A stretch of 64,000 nt of DNA from Cephalotus follicularis (taxonomy: Eukaryota; Streptophyta; Magnoliopsida; Oxalidales; Cephalotaceae): positions 496,001 to 560,000 of the forward strand of contig BDDD01000420.1 in the NCBI GenBank assembly GCA_001972305.1, in the 5' to 3' direction. Position 1 is the first letter of the stretch, and every line of letters starts with the position of its first letter. Position numbers and translations under genes: made by a program. Shown piece by piece: positions 1-10,435 of the stretch. The notes under the pieces were generated by a model, which saw nothing but the letters and a program-made list of their open reading frames with translations, was not told the origin of the DNA and ran no database searches.

Positions 1-68
1 AGTTTTTACAGTTTTAGTTAGATTGTAATAGTTCGATTTTTTTTTGTTTTTTCTGCGTTAGGTTAGAG

Positions 69-77
69 TATAAAAAG
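69..77 (+). promoter_or_regulatory. Probable TATA box of element A LTR
   Basis: TATAAAAAG lies here and is preserved in the other LTR at 16865-16873, just downstream of a T-rich tract. It is the best TATA-box match in the LTR and would direct transcription towards A's gag. Its position is consistent with a U3/R boundary, but no start site can be read from sequence alone. Confidence 0.5.
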
Positions 78-283
78 AAAACAATTAGTCAGATTGAAGA
101 GGGGTTTTAATGTGAAAGTGGTCTAATTATGGAGAGAAGCGGCTGCTAGATGAACAATTCTTTGAAGAAGATTTCCGCTACCATCATCATGACCGGCTAA
201 GTATTTTAATCCTTGGATGTAGATGAACCCATGTTTTATATATATTTCAAATTTTGGTTTTTTGGTTTAATAGCATTTTTGTA

Positions 284-513
284 AGACAATATTTTCTTGT
301 TAATGTATGTGGAACATTGATGAGAAGGAATTTTAATGATATAAAATCTGTTTTGTTGTTTTAGTGCTTGTAGCTCTAATTCATTTACATCATGCTATGC
401 AAGACACTCTTTTCTTGTTAATGTATATGGAACATTGATGAGAAGGAATTTTAATGATATAAAATCTTTTTTAATGTTTTAGTGCTTGTATCTCTAATTC
501 ATTTACATCAATT
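284..513 (+). repeat. 118-bp tandem duplication inside A LTR
   Basis: Two adjacent copies of a segment of about 118 bp run from the CTTGTTAATGTAT sequence to the ATTCATTTACATCA sequence. The same duplication is present in the right LTR (about 17070-17290). It therefore existed before A inserted and is a family trait, not a local event. Confidence 0.75.
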
Positions 514-861
514 CTTAATCTTTCTATATGATTGCACCAAAGACATCGTTTAACCAATCATCCTTTCGAGAGTATCATGGTTTAACAGGATAGGGTGTAC
601 CTAGGCTAAATCATTACTTTTTGTGATGTTAAACCATAAATTATACCATGAATTATATATATATACATGCGGGGATTCTAATATCCAAGGACTGTTTTTC
701 TCATATTAATTTCATATTTCTATTTTCATATTGCATTAAATATTTAATTTGTTCAATTTCTCATTACTTTATTTTAAACCAAATCAATTCTCTTTTGCAG
801 TTATTTTATTTAGTGTTTATTGTTTCTGTTTAATTGCATACTGGTTTTATTTTTATAGTAT

Positions 862-866
862 ATCAT
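862..866. other. Target-site duplication of T1 (ATCAT)
   Basis: ATCAT stands directly before the TGTCACACC terminus of T1 and again at 10234-10238 directly after its GTTACA terminus. The empty site survives in A's other LTR at about 46320-46332, where only one ATCAT is followed by CATAGCTCTTCG. This confirms the insertion ends to the base. Confidence 0.93.
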
Positions 867-2071
867 TGTCACACCCCGCTTGCATTAACAACATACAACA
901 TGGCAATTTAACAGATATCCAGCTTATACAGAGAACGATAAAATTTAAAACTTTTAAACACACATCATCTTGCGGAAGCATATATACATATAAGCTGGAA
1001 ACGAACGGAACCATACGTCCCATACCGCATGATTCCCACAACATCCTTATCATAATAGGTTAAACAGCCCACAAGCGGAGCATGATCAAAAGTTGTTACA
1101 ACAACAACAGCAAAACATTAGTACATAAACCAAAGTACAACATGTTCGCTACAAAGCTTTACAAAAACTTAAAGCAGAAAACTCCCATCACTTCACAGTC
1201 CAAAACAGCCATGCTCGGCAAAGTCCAAACGCAGCATCAATCTGCAACAGTAGGGGGGTTAGCCTTTCTCCTCACTCGGCCAAAGTCATAAAAACAACAC
1301 AATATCAATAAAACCAACGTATGAAACCAACATGATGCAATACCTACTATATCTCGATGCATATATATAAATATAGATATGCATATGCCAAAACACGTTG
1401 CCACGATATCACAGTATCACAATGTCACAATATCACGATCACGGTCTCAAACAAGTCCAAAGGACTACACAATACTCGGTTCACGGTTCACGGTACACGG
1501 TGGGTACGAAGAGCGTCGCCAACTCCTGGCCCCAACGTCGTACATCCCGACATCGGCCCCGACTCCGGACGGCACGAAGAAGGTCACAATACAGTAAGTC
1601 ACCCAGCCAACTCCTGGCCCCTGAGTCGACCAGACCACTAGTCATCGCTGGCATCTCCGCCACGCAACTAGTACGGCCACAATCAAAATCACGAACAACA
1701 ATCACAGTCGAGCTCAATCACAATCACAATCATCTCGATGCTCAAAACAGTTTTCCAAGTAGTTTATAAAACAAAATACCTGAAAACAAACTCATTTTCA
1801 TGATGTCACGGTCCACGGTTCTCGATATCACAAAACTCAGTTCAGGGTGTTTTTGGAAGTCATTTTCACGGTTCGAAAGTATATACTTCTCAAAACATAT
1901 AATTTCGTGTAAAGTAATGATTTTTCATTAACTACAATGCACTTCCAGAAATATGTTATAACGGTTCAAACTCAATGATCACGATACCATAAAAAGTTTA
2001 TAAAGCTTCACGAAGCAAAACGTCACAATACACAATGCAAACATATGTTCACGGGCAAAACAGGCCCCCAA

Positions 2072-2380
2072 CAGTCGGCTGCCTACCACTGGCAATCGGC
2101 TGTTCCCCTCAAAGTAGTCGGCTGCCACTCCCAGGCAGTCGGCTACACAACCAGGCAGTCGGCTGTCTACACAGACAGTCGGCTGCCCACCCTCGACAGT
2201 CGGCTGGCCCTCAAGACAGTCGGCTGTCCACACCCCCACAGTCGGCTGTTGACCTACAACAGTCGACTACACAACCCCTGCAGACATTTTCTGGAAACAA
2301 ACACGGACAGTCGACTGGCCTCCCTAGAACAGTCGGCTGGACCCATAGGCAGTCGACTGCCCAAGGTGGGCAGTCGGCTG
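2072..2380. repeat. 21-bp-phased palindromic motif array, CAGTCGRCTG type (14 copies)
   Basis: Copies of CAGTCGGCTG/CAGTCGACTG (or one-base variants) start at 2072, 2093, 2115, 2136, 2156, 2176, 2197, 2217, 2239, 2260, 2308, 2330, 2350 and 2371. Intervals are 20-22 bp except for one 48-bp gap. The 10-11 bp spacers are not conserved between units. The A form is a perfect 10-bp palindrome. Any coding potential across the array looks incidental, because the motif is conserved and the rest is not. Confidence 0.92.
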
Positions 2381-2910
2381 GATTCTACAGCAGGTGTAAA
2401 ACCCAGCTGCTAAAACAGCCACAAACACACACCCAACACAACCCAAAATGACATATTTATGCACATACACGTTCCAAGCTCACAATACAACATAAACATG
2501 CATTTTATTTCATCAAAAACATTTACAATTGAAATTATGTTGCAAAAACGACTTCCCCCTACCTTAGAACTCCAAGTTAGGAGTTGCAATCCACCTCTTT
2601 ATGTTTAAATCCGAAGCTCTTGCAACCCCAACACGTCCAGCAACCTTCACTGGTCCGGATTCCCACTGTCAAGCCTCCAAGCTTCACGGTTCCAACACAC
2701 AAACTCTTTGTTCCACACAAAACACACACGCACTTCCACTCTCAACTCAGAAACACTCTTGGAAAACACAGAGAATGATGGAGAAAGAAGAGAGAAATGC
2801 TGTGTTTTAAGGAGAAACCCCCGACCCCTCCTCTGCCATTTGCAACAAAACCAAAACACCCCACCTTTCATCACTTAAGGCAGACAACACGTGGGCTGTC
2901 TGGCGCATGG

Positions 2911-3041
2911 CAGTCGACTGCCTTGGCTTGGCAGTCGGCTGTTTCTGCCGACACTACCACCAGCCGGCTGCCTCCTCCTGGCAGCTGGCTGCCACGCCTC
3001 AGTAAGGGTCCAGTCGGTTGCCTCCCACTGGCAGTCGGCTG
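2911..3041. repeat. Second palindromic motif array in T1 3' LTR (6 copies, paired)
   Basis: Motifs start at 2911, 2932, 2961, 2982, 3011 and 3032, with intervals 21, 29, 21, 29 and 21 bp. These are pairs of motifs with a period of 50 bp. Variants include CAGCCGGCTG and CAGCTGGCTG. The cluster lies about 145-275 bp from the LTR's transcriptional-sense start. Confidence 0.9.
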
Positions 3042-3185
3042 CCCCTGCACAAAAACACACAACAACACACTTTCTTGCAACACTTCAACACGGGAAAGAG
3101 GGAAAACATGATTTTCATTAACACAAGGTGTAAAATTACATTGGAAAAGTAATATTACACATAAATGAAAATCCCGGGCGTTACA

Positions 3186-3199
3186 TCCACCCCTCCTTC
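3186..3199 (-). other. T1 polypurine tract
   Basis: On the minus strand a purine run (AAGGAGGGGTGGA) directly precedes the LTR start TGTAACGCCC. This is the expected plus-strand primer position for reverse transcription. Confidence 0.85.
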
Positions 3200-3230
3200 A
3201 AGGAATTTCATCCCCGAAATAAAGGCGGTA

Positions 3231-6200
3231 CTAGAACAAGTGAGAGTAACGCTCCCTCATCTCCTCTTCGCGTTCCCAAGTTGCCTCTTCAGGACGGTGA
3301 AACTGCCACTGAACCTTTACCATAGGAATGGTTCGGTTCCTCAGCACCTGCGTCTTCCAATCCAGGATCCGCACAGGTAACTCCTCGCAAGATAGGTCAT
3401 CTCGCACCGGAACTGAAGCAAAATCCAGAACATGAGAAGGATCTCGGACATATCCCTGCAACATGGATACATGAAAGACATCATGCACAATTGACAGTGC
3501 AGGAGGTAAAGCAAGCTGGTAAGCCACCTCCCCAACTCTCTCCAGAACCTCAAAGGGACCGATGTAGCGTTGAGCTAACTTCCCCTTTTTCCTAAACCTC
3601 TGAACGCCTTTCCATGGTGAAACCTTCAAGAACACATGGTCACCGATGTCGAAGGTTAAAGGCCTTCTCTTTACACTGTCAACATAGCTCTTCTGCCGGC
3701 TCTGAGCAGCAAGCAGTTTCTCCTTTATAAACCTGACTTTCTCAGAAGTCTCCTCACCAGGTCTGAGCCCAACAAAGGTCACTCGCCAACCTCATCCCAA
3801 CACACAGGGGACCTACACTTCCTCCCATACAAAGCCTCAAACGGTGCCATGCCGATACTGGAATGATAGCTGTTATTATAAGAAAACTCTATCAAGGGAA
3901 TGTGGTCCTCCTAAGTACCAGCAAAATCAATAATACAAGCTCAGAGCATATCCTCCAGGGTCTGGATAGTGCGCTCTGACTGGCCTTCCGTCTGTGGGTG
4001 GAAAGTTGTGCTCAAGTTCAGCTTCGTCCCAAACGCTGTCTGAAACCTCCTCCAAAAGTTGGAAGTGAAGATCGAGTCTCTGTCACAGACTATACTTACA
4101 GGAACACCGTGTAGCCTCACGATCTCCTTCACATACAACCGAGCCAACTTGCTCGCAGAGTCAGAAACATGTGTAGGCAAAAAGTGAGCTGACTTCGTGA
4201 GTCGATCCACAATTACCCACACTGCATTGTGGCGGTTCTGAGTCAAAGGAAAACCCGAAACAAAATCCATCGTAACATGCTCCCACTTCCATTCTGGAAT
4301 TGGTAAGGGTTGCAGCAAACCTGCCGGTCTCTAGTGCTCGGCCTTAACTGTCTGGCAAGTCCAACACCTCGCCACATACTCAGCGATCTCCCGCTTCATG
4401 CCAGGCCACCAGTAACACTTCTTCATGGCTTGATACATTTTTCGTGCTACAAGGATCAATATTGTACATAGATTTGTGAGCCCCTCGGAGCAGTTCATCC
4501 TTCACTCTAGGTTCATTTGGAAGACATACACGCCCCCGATATCTCACAATACCATCCTCGTGCACTCTAACATCCGGCTCTGAATCCAGATTCTCTCGAA
4601 TCCGCTGCAATTCAGGATCATGTGGTTGTGCATCCTTGATGTGATGTAGTAACTCAGGCTGCACTCGCATGTCCGCTAAAATGATCCCTGGTGACTGATT
4701 AAACAGACACCATTCCTGGAAGTCCTCCAACAACTTCCACTGAGACACCATCGTACTAGCAACCATGTCCTTACGGCTTAGGGCATCCGGGACAACATTC
4801 GCCTTCCTTGGATGGTACTAAATACTGCAGTCGTAATCATTGAAGAACTCTACCCACCTGCGCTGTCTCATATTCAGTGTATCCTGACAAAACAGATACC
4901 TCAAGCTTTTATGATCGGTGAAGATCTCAAACTGCGCCCCGTAAAGGTAGTGTCTCCATTTCTGAAGAGCAAAAACGATAGCTTCCAGCTCGAGATCATG
5001 AGTCGGATAGTTCTCCTCATATGGCTTCAGCTTCCGCGAAGCATAAGCGATCACCCTGCCTCGTTGCATCAATACGCAACCCAGGCCCTTGCCCGAAGCA
5101 TCACTGTACACTGTAAAGCCCTCATTACCCTCAGGTAATGCCGGAACAGGAGCGGAGACCAGCCGATCCTTCAGATCACAGAAACTGGTTTCACAATCAT
5201 CATCCCAAACAAACAAGGTTTTCTTCTGAGTCAGCCTTGTCAAAGGTACTGCTATCCTCGAGAAGTTCTGGATGAACCTCCGATAGTATCCCGCCAACCC
5301 AAGGAAACTGCGTACCTCTGTCACATTTCTCGGACGTGGCCAATCTCGCACCACCTCTGTCTTCGACGGATCCACCACAAAACCCTCTCCAGACACGATG
5401 TGACCCAAGAAGATCACATGGTCGAGCCAGAACTCGCACTTACCAAACTTAGCATACAACTTATGCCCTCAGAGAGTCTGCAAAACTAACATCAGATGAT
5501 AGACATGCTCTTCCTCACTCCTTGAGAACACCAGTATGTCATCTATAAACACCACCACAAACTGATCCAGATACGGTCGGAACACGTTGTTCATCAAGGA
5601 CATGAACGCTGCTGGTGCATTGGTGACACCAAAAGGCATTACCAAAAACTCATAGTGACCATACCTCGTTCAGAAAGCAGTCTTTTCTACATCTCCTTCC
5701 TTCACCCTCAGCTAGTGATAACCCGACTTCAGATCGAGTTTAGAAAACACACTCGACCCTTGCAACTGGTCAAAAAGATCCTCGATGTGTGGAAGAGGAT
5801 ATTTGTTCTTGATAGTGACCTTATTCAACATCTTGTAGTCGATGCAAAGCCTCATCGACCCATCCTTCTTCTTCACAAAAAGCACGGGCGCACCCCAAGG
5901 CGAAACACTGGGTCGCACAAAACCCTTATCGATCAAGTCTTGCAACTGCAACTTCAACTCTCGCAACTCCGCAAGAGCCATGCGGTAAGGCGCCTTAGAA
6001 ACAGGAGCCGTACCCGATACAAGATCGATTACAAACTCCATACTCCTCCTCGGTGGTAAGGACACTAGATCTGGAGGAAACACATCTAGAAACTCACTTA
6101 CAACAGGAACCTCCTCCAGACTTTTGCCCTTCTCCTTCCTTGTGTCAACCACATGCGCAAGGAACCCCTCGCACCCTTTTTCCAGATACCTCGATGCACG

Positions 6201-7825
6201 AATAAAGGATATAATCGGCATCGAGAAGCCTCGGTCTCCCTGGAACTGAAAAGTAGTCCCACCAGGCAAGCAAAGATCCACCACCTTGTTGTAACAGTCC
6301 AGCTGTGCACGGTGGGTTGACAACCAGTCCATACCCAAGATAACATTGAAGTCACAAAGGGGTAGCGCGATCAAGTCTGCACACAATAGAACACCTGCAA
6401 CAGAAAGCTCACAACCTCGGTACACCGAGTCTGCACACATAGAACCTCCAGAAGGTGTGCTCACATCAAGAACAAAAGGCATACAAACAGGAGACACATC
6501 CAAACATGATGCAAAACGAGAAGCAATGAAAGAATGAGAAGCTCCTGAATCTATCAAAGCTCTAGCAGAGAAACCATAAACATATACAGTACCTCCCACA
6601 ACAGAAGTAGACTCTGGAACCTCTGTCTGAGTGAGAACAAAAACTCTACCTTTCACTAAGCCTTTGCCAGTATCTCTGCGCTGTGACGGTCCTGCTGCGG
6701 AAGCACTACCACCAGCTGGCTTAGTAGGTGCTGTCGCTGCTCCTCTCGGGCAATCCCTCACGGAATGCCCCGCTGTGCCACACCTCAGACATAACCCTTT
6801 CTTCAGCAAACAATCCTTCTGCTGATGACCTACACAACCACGGTGGTAACAAACCCCAGTCCTAGCATCACTCCCCTGACTAGGAGCACCCTGTGAAGCT
6901 GTCTGCTGATTCCTGTTCCTCGGGGATTTCGTCGGGGAACCACTGCCTTGCCACTTGGATGATGCTGGTCTAAGCTGACTCTGTGTCTGCCTGCTCTGCT
7001 GTGCACGGGCCCTCTCTGCCCTATCCTCATTCAACACACTTTCCAACAGCCTTGCTTTCTAAGTAACCTCCACAAAGGTACCAAGCTCCATCACTCTGAT
7101 CAGTGAACGAAGATCCGGTCGCAAGCCCCTCTAGAACCTCCGGACCTTCTTCTCCTCATCTGCTACCAAGTAGGCTGAATGTCTGGCAAGCTCAACAAAC
7201 CTGGCCTGGTACTCGGTCACGGTCATCTCTCCCTGACGTAGCTCCAGGAACTCCGTCTCTCTCCGCTCACGCTCAATGCGTGGCACATACGCTGCCAGAA
7301 AGTCCTCCTGGAACGCCTCCCAGGTGCCTACAACTCTAGTATCCTCCCATTTAGCACTGACCATCTCCCACCAGTGAGTGGCCTCTCCCATAAATGGTAC
7401 ATGGAAAACCTCAATTTCTGCCTATCAGAACACTCCATCACCTCGAAAATCTTCTCAAGGTCCTGTAACCACCTCTCAACAGCGGTAGCATCCAACTCTC
7501 CCCTGAAACTGGGTGGATTCTGCCTCATAAACCTCTCTAGGTTTCTGCCAAACCGGCTACCATCATCATGCCCACCCTAAGCTGGAGCCATCGGATGAGC
7601 CTGAGCATACATCCACCGCATCTCCTCCATATTGGCGGCATTAGCGGCCATCTGTTGCTGATTGGCAGCTATCTGCTGCTGGATATAGTCGGCGATGCGG
7701 TCCATGGGGTCTCTCACATTCGGTACTGCCTCCGGTGGAGCATTATGATCTCCCCCAACATTCACTTCCTCAGGAACATCCTCGTTCACAGGTCTACGCC
7801 TTCCGCGCCTTCTTCGAACGTCCAT
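3231..7825 (-). pseudogene. gag-pol: T1 gag-pol polyprotein, disrupted
   Basis: The start at 7825 opens with an arginine-rich MDVRRRRGRR N-terminus typical of Tekay Gag. Domains in order: capsid-like Gag to about 6900; a zinc-knuckle region near 6770-6850, with one canonical CX2CX4HX4C and one whose second Cys is displaced; aspartic protease with intact [10 protein letters not shown] near 6540; RT from about 5900 with FIDD at 5538-5549; RNase H with a YSDAS motif near 5100; integrase with DFVSG near 4267, CDRD near 4075 and the GQSERT glutamate near 3988; and a chromodomain-like tail ending in EATWEREEEM near 3250. Damage seen: a TAG at 7577, further stops near 7129, 7062, 5712 and 5467, and reading-frame changes near 7390, 4430 and 3800-3940. 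The catalytic residues I can see are mostly kept, consistent with recent death. It would have encoded the whole replication machinery of T1. Confidence 0.9.
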
Positions 7826-7917
7826 AGGTTCCTATAAGAAAGATGTCATTAGTTCTCTTGAGGAAACATGTTAATTGCCAAGGATAGTATCCAAGCTAAG
7901 CATATAAATGGATATAT

Positions 7918-7929
7918 GCTCTGATACCA
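7918..7929 (-). other. T1 primer-binding site (tRNA-iMet type)
   Basis: The minus strand reads TGGTATCAGAGC four bases inside the 5' LTR end. It is identical to the site in C (37262-37273) and E (59651-59662). This sequence is complementary to the 3' end of plant initiator methionine tRNA. Confidence 0.92.
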
Positions 7930-9139
7930 CTGCTGTCACACCCCGCTTGCATTAACAACATACAACATGGCAATTTAACAGATATCCAGCTTATACAGAG
8001 AACGATAAAATTTAAAACTTTTAAACAGACATCATCTTGCGGAAGCATATATACATATAAGCTGGAAACGAACGGAACCATACGTCCCATACCGCATGAT
8101 TCCCACAACATCCTTATCATAATAGGTTAAACAGCCTACAAGCGGAGCATGATCCAAAGTTGTTACAACAACAACAGCAAAACATTAGTACATAAACCAA
8201 AGTACAACATGTTCGCTACAAAGCTTTACAACAACTTAAAGTAGAAAACTCCCATCACTTCATAGTCCAAAACAACCATGCTCGGCAAAGTCCAAACGCA
8301 GCATCAATCTGCAACAGTAGGGGGGTTAGCCTTTGTCCTCACTCGGCCAAAGTCATAAAAACAACACAATATCAATAAAACCAACGTATGAAAGCAACGT
8401 GATGCAGTACGTACTATATCTCGATGCATATGTATAAATATAGATATGCATATGCCAAAACACGATGCCACGATATCACAGTATCACAATGTCACAATAT
8501 CACGATGCAGGGTATCAAACAAGTCCAAAGGACTACACAATACTCGGTACACGGTTCACGGTACACGGTGGGTACGAAGAGCGTCGCCAACTCCTTGCCC
8601 GAACGTCTTACATCCCGACATCGGCCCCGACTCCGGACGGCACGAAGCAGGTCAAAATACAGTAAGTCACCCAGCCAACTCCTGGCCCCTGAGTCGACCA
8701 GACCACTAGTCATCGCTGGCATCTCCGCCACGCAACTGGTACGGCCACAATCAAAATCACAAACAACAATCACAGTCGAGCTCAATCACAATCACAGCAA
8801 TCTCGATGCTCAAAACAGTTTTCCAAGTAGTTTATAAAACAAAATACCTCAAAACAAACTCATTTTCAGGATGTCACGGTTCACGGTTCTCGATATCACA
8901 AAACTCAGTTCACGGTGTTTTTGGAAGTCATTTTCACGGTTCGAAAGTATATATTTCTCAAAACATATAATTTCGTGTAAAGTAATGATTTTTCATTAAC
9001 TACAATGCACTTCCAGAAATATGTTATACCGGTTCAAACTCGATGATCACGATACCCTAAACAGTTTATAAAGATTCACGAAGCAAAACATCACAATACA
9101 CAATGCAAACATATGTTCACGGGCAAAACAGGCCCCCAA

Positions 9140-9428
9140 CAGTCGCCTGCCTACCACTGGCAGTCGGCTGTTCCCCTCAAAGTAGTCGGCTACCACTCCC
9201 AGGCAGTCGGCTACACAACCAGGCAGTCGGCTGTCTACACAGACAGTCGGCTGCCCACCCTCGACAGTCGGCTGTCCACACCCCCACAGTCGGCTGTTGA
9301 CCTACAACTGTCGACTACACAACCCCTGCAGACATTTTCTGGAAACAAACACGAGCAGTCGACTGGCCTCCCTAGAACAGTCGGCTGGACCCATAGGCAG
9401 TCGACTGCCCAAGGTGGGCAGTCGGCTG
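9140..9428. repeat. 21-bp-phased palindromic motif array in T1 5' LTR (13 copies)
   Basis: Motif starts: 9140, 9161, 9183, 9204, 9224, 9244, 9265, 9287, 9308, 9356, 9378, 9398 and 9419. It is the same register as the array at 2072-2380, with one unit fewer. Several copies differ from their partner by G/A at the centre (CGGC versus CGAC). Confidence 0.92.
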
Positions 9429-9958
9429 GATTCTGCAGCAGGTGTAAAACCCAGTTGCTAAAACAGCCACAAACACACACCCAACACAACCCAAAATGAC
9501 ATATTTATGCACATACACGTTCCAAGCTCACAATACAACATAAACATGCATTTTATTTCATCAAAAACATTTACAATTGAAATTATGTTGCAAAAACGAC
9601 TTCCCCCTACCTTAGAACTCCAAGTTAGGAGTTGCAATCCACCTCTTTATGTCTAAATCCGAAGCTCTTGCAACCCCAACACGTCCAGCAACCTTCACTG
9701 GTCCGGATTCCCACTGTCAAGCCTCCAAGCTTCACGGTTCCAACACACAAACTCTTTGTTCCACACAAAACACACACGCACTTCCACTCTCAACTCAGAA
9801 ACACTCTTGGAAAACACAGAGAATGATGGAGAAAGAAGAGAGAAATGCTGTGTTTTAAGGAGAAACCCCCGGCCCCTCCTCTGCCATTTGCAATAAAACC
9901 AAAACACCCCACCTTTCATCACTTAAGGCAGATAGCACGTGGGCTGTCTGGCGCATGG

Positions 9959-10089
9959 CAGTCGACTGCCTTGGCTTGGCAGTCGACTTTTTCTGTCGAC
10001 ACTCCCACCAGCTGGCTGCCTCCTCCTGGCAGCTGGCTGCCACGCCTCAGCAACAGTCCAGTCGGCTGCCTCCCACTGGCAGTCGGCTG
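9959..10089. repeat. Paired palindromic motif array in T1 5' LTR (6 copies)
   Basis: Starts at 9959, 9980, 10009, 10030, 10059 and 10080, with intervals 21, 29, 21, 29 and 21 bp. The spacing is exactly as in the 3' LTR at 2911-3041, although several motif bases have changed. Confidence 0.9.
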
Positions 10090-10238
10090 CCCCTGCACAA
10101 AAACACACAACAACACACTTTCTTGCAACACTTCAACACGGGAAAGAGGGAAAACACAATTCTCATTAACACAAGGTGTAAAATTACATTGGAAAAGCAA
10201 TATTACACATAAATGAAAATCCCGGGCGTTACAATCAT

Positions 10239-10324
10239 CATAGCTCTTCGTGGGAACGGTCCTTATTTTCTATTTGCTAATTGTTAGATTATGGTAATTT
10301 TGAATCGGTTTAATGACATGAACA
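10239..10324 (+). repeat. Element A 5' LTR, terminal 86 bp
   Basis: This continues the LTR interrupted at 866. It matches 46330-46415 of the right LTR and ends in GAACA, six bases before the primer-binding site. Confidence 0.85.
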
Positions 10325-10330
10325 AAATAT

Positions 10331-10348
10331 TGGCGCCATTGCCAGGGA
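10331..10348 (+). other. Element A primer-binding site (tRNA-Asp type)
   Basis: TGGCGCCATTGCCAGGGA resembles the primer site of plant Athila-type Ty3 elements, complementary to the 3' end of tRNA-Asp. Two positions appear changed from the usual form. It fixes the 5' LTR boundary and the plus orientation of A. Confidence 0.88.
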
Positions 10349-10435
10349 GCTAGCGCATGATTCCTATAAATTTGAAGTTAGTTTTGCTGCATAGTGTTTA
10401 GTTAGAATTTTCTTCTTTTCTTTCTAGTTAGTTGC

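Larger units (their letters stand above)
1..866 (+). mobile_element. Element A (Athila-like): 5' LTR, left-truncated by window edge
   Basis: This stretch matches 16797-17290 and then 46111 onward, which is the element's other LTR. That comparison shows the window starts about 650 bp inside the LTR. It is interrupted after position 866 by element T1 and resumes at 10239. The two LTR copies differ visibly (scattered substitutions and small indels), so A is older than T1. It has no coding content; the short open frames here are AT-rich and not conserved between the copies. Confidence 0.85.
867..3185 (-). repeat. T1 3' LTR (2,319 bp)
   Basis: Aligns end to end with 7934-10233. It is 19 bp longer, mainly because its first palindromic array has one extra unit near 2217. 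Substitutions are scattered, roughly 3 percent by eye. It contains two arrays of CAGTCGRCTG motifs and a box at 1245-1285 shared with other chromovirus LTRs in the window. Confidence 0.93.
867..10233 (-). mobile_element. T1: complete Tekay/Del-type Ty3 chromovirus inserted in A's 5' LTR
   Basis: Two long LTRs (867-3185 and 7934-10233) flank a minus-strand gag-pol. Both ends are TG...CA in plus-strand reading, with a perfect 5-bp ATCAT duplication outside. On the minus strand the order is 5' LTR, tRNA-iMet primer site, gag, zinc knuckles, protease, RT, RNase H, integrase, chromodomain-like tail, polypurine tract and 3' LTR. That order, the LTR length and the C-terminal EATWERE-type tail place it in the Tekay (Del) chromoviruses. 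Stops and frameshifts make it non-functional, but the two LTRs differ by only a few percent by eye, so it is among the younger insertions in the window. Confidence 0.93.
7934..10233 (-). repeat. T1 5' LTR (2,300 bp)
   Basis: Partner of 867-3185. Palindromic motif arrays lie at 9140-9428 (13 copies) and 9959-10089 (6 copies). On the minus strand it ends next to the primer site at 7918-7929, so it is the transcriptional 5' LTR. Confidence 0.93.

Noticed and set aside
2072..2380. CRISPR-like array (short repeats with unique ~11-bp spacers)
   Set aside because: Repeat and spacer are far too short, the array lies within a eukaryotic LTR, recurs in many LTRs and has no cas genes nearby.
2035..2451. 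Open frames of 120-140 codons across the palindromic arrays (also 9113-9499)
   Set aside because: They arise because stop codons are rare in the motif and 21 bp keeps the frame. They lie antisense to T1, exist in two frames at once, have no domain and are not matched in C's LTR arrays.
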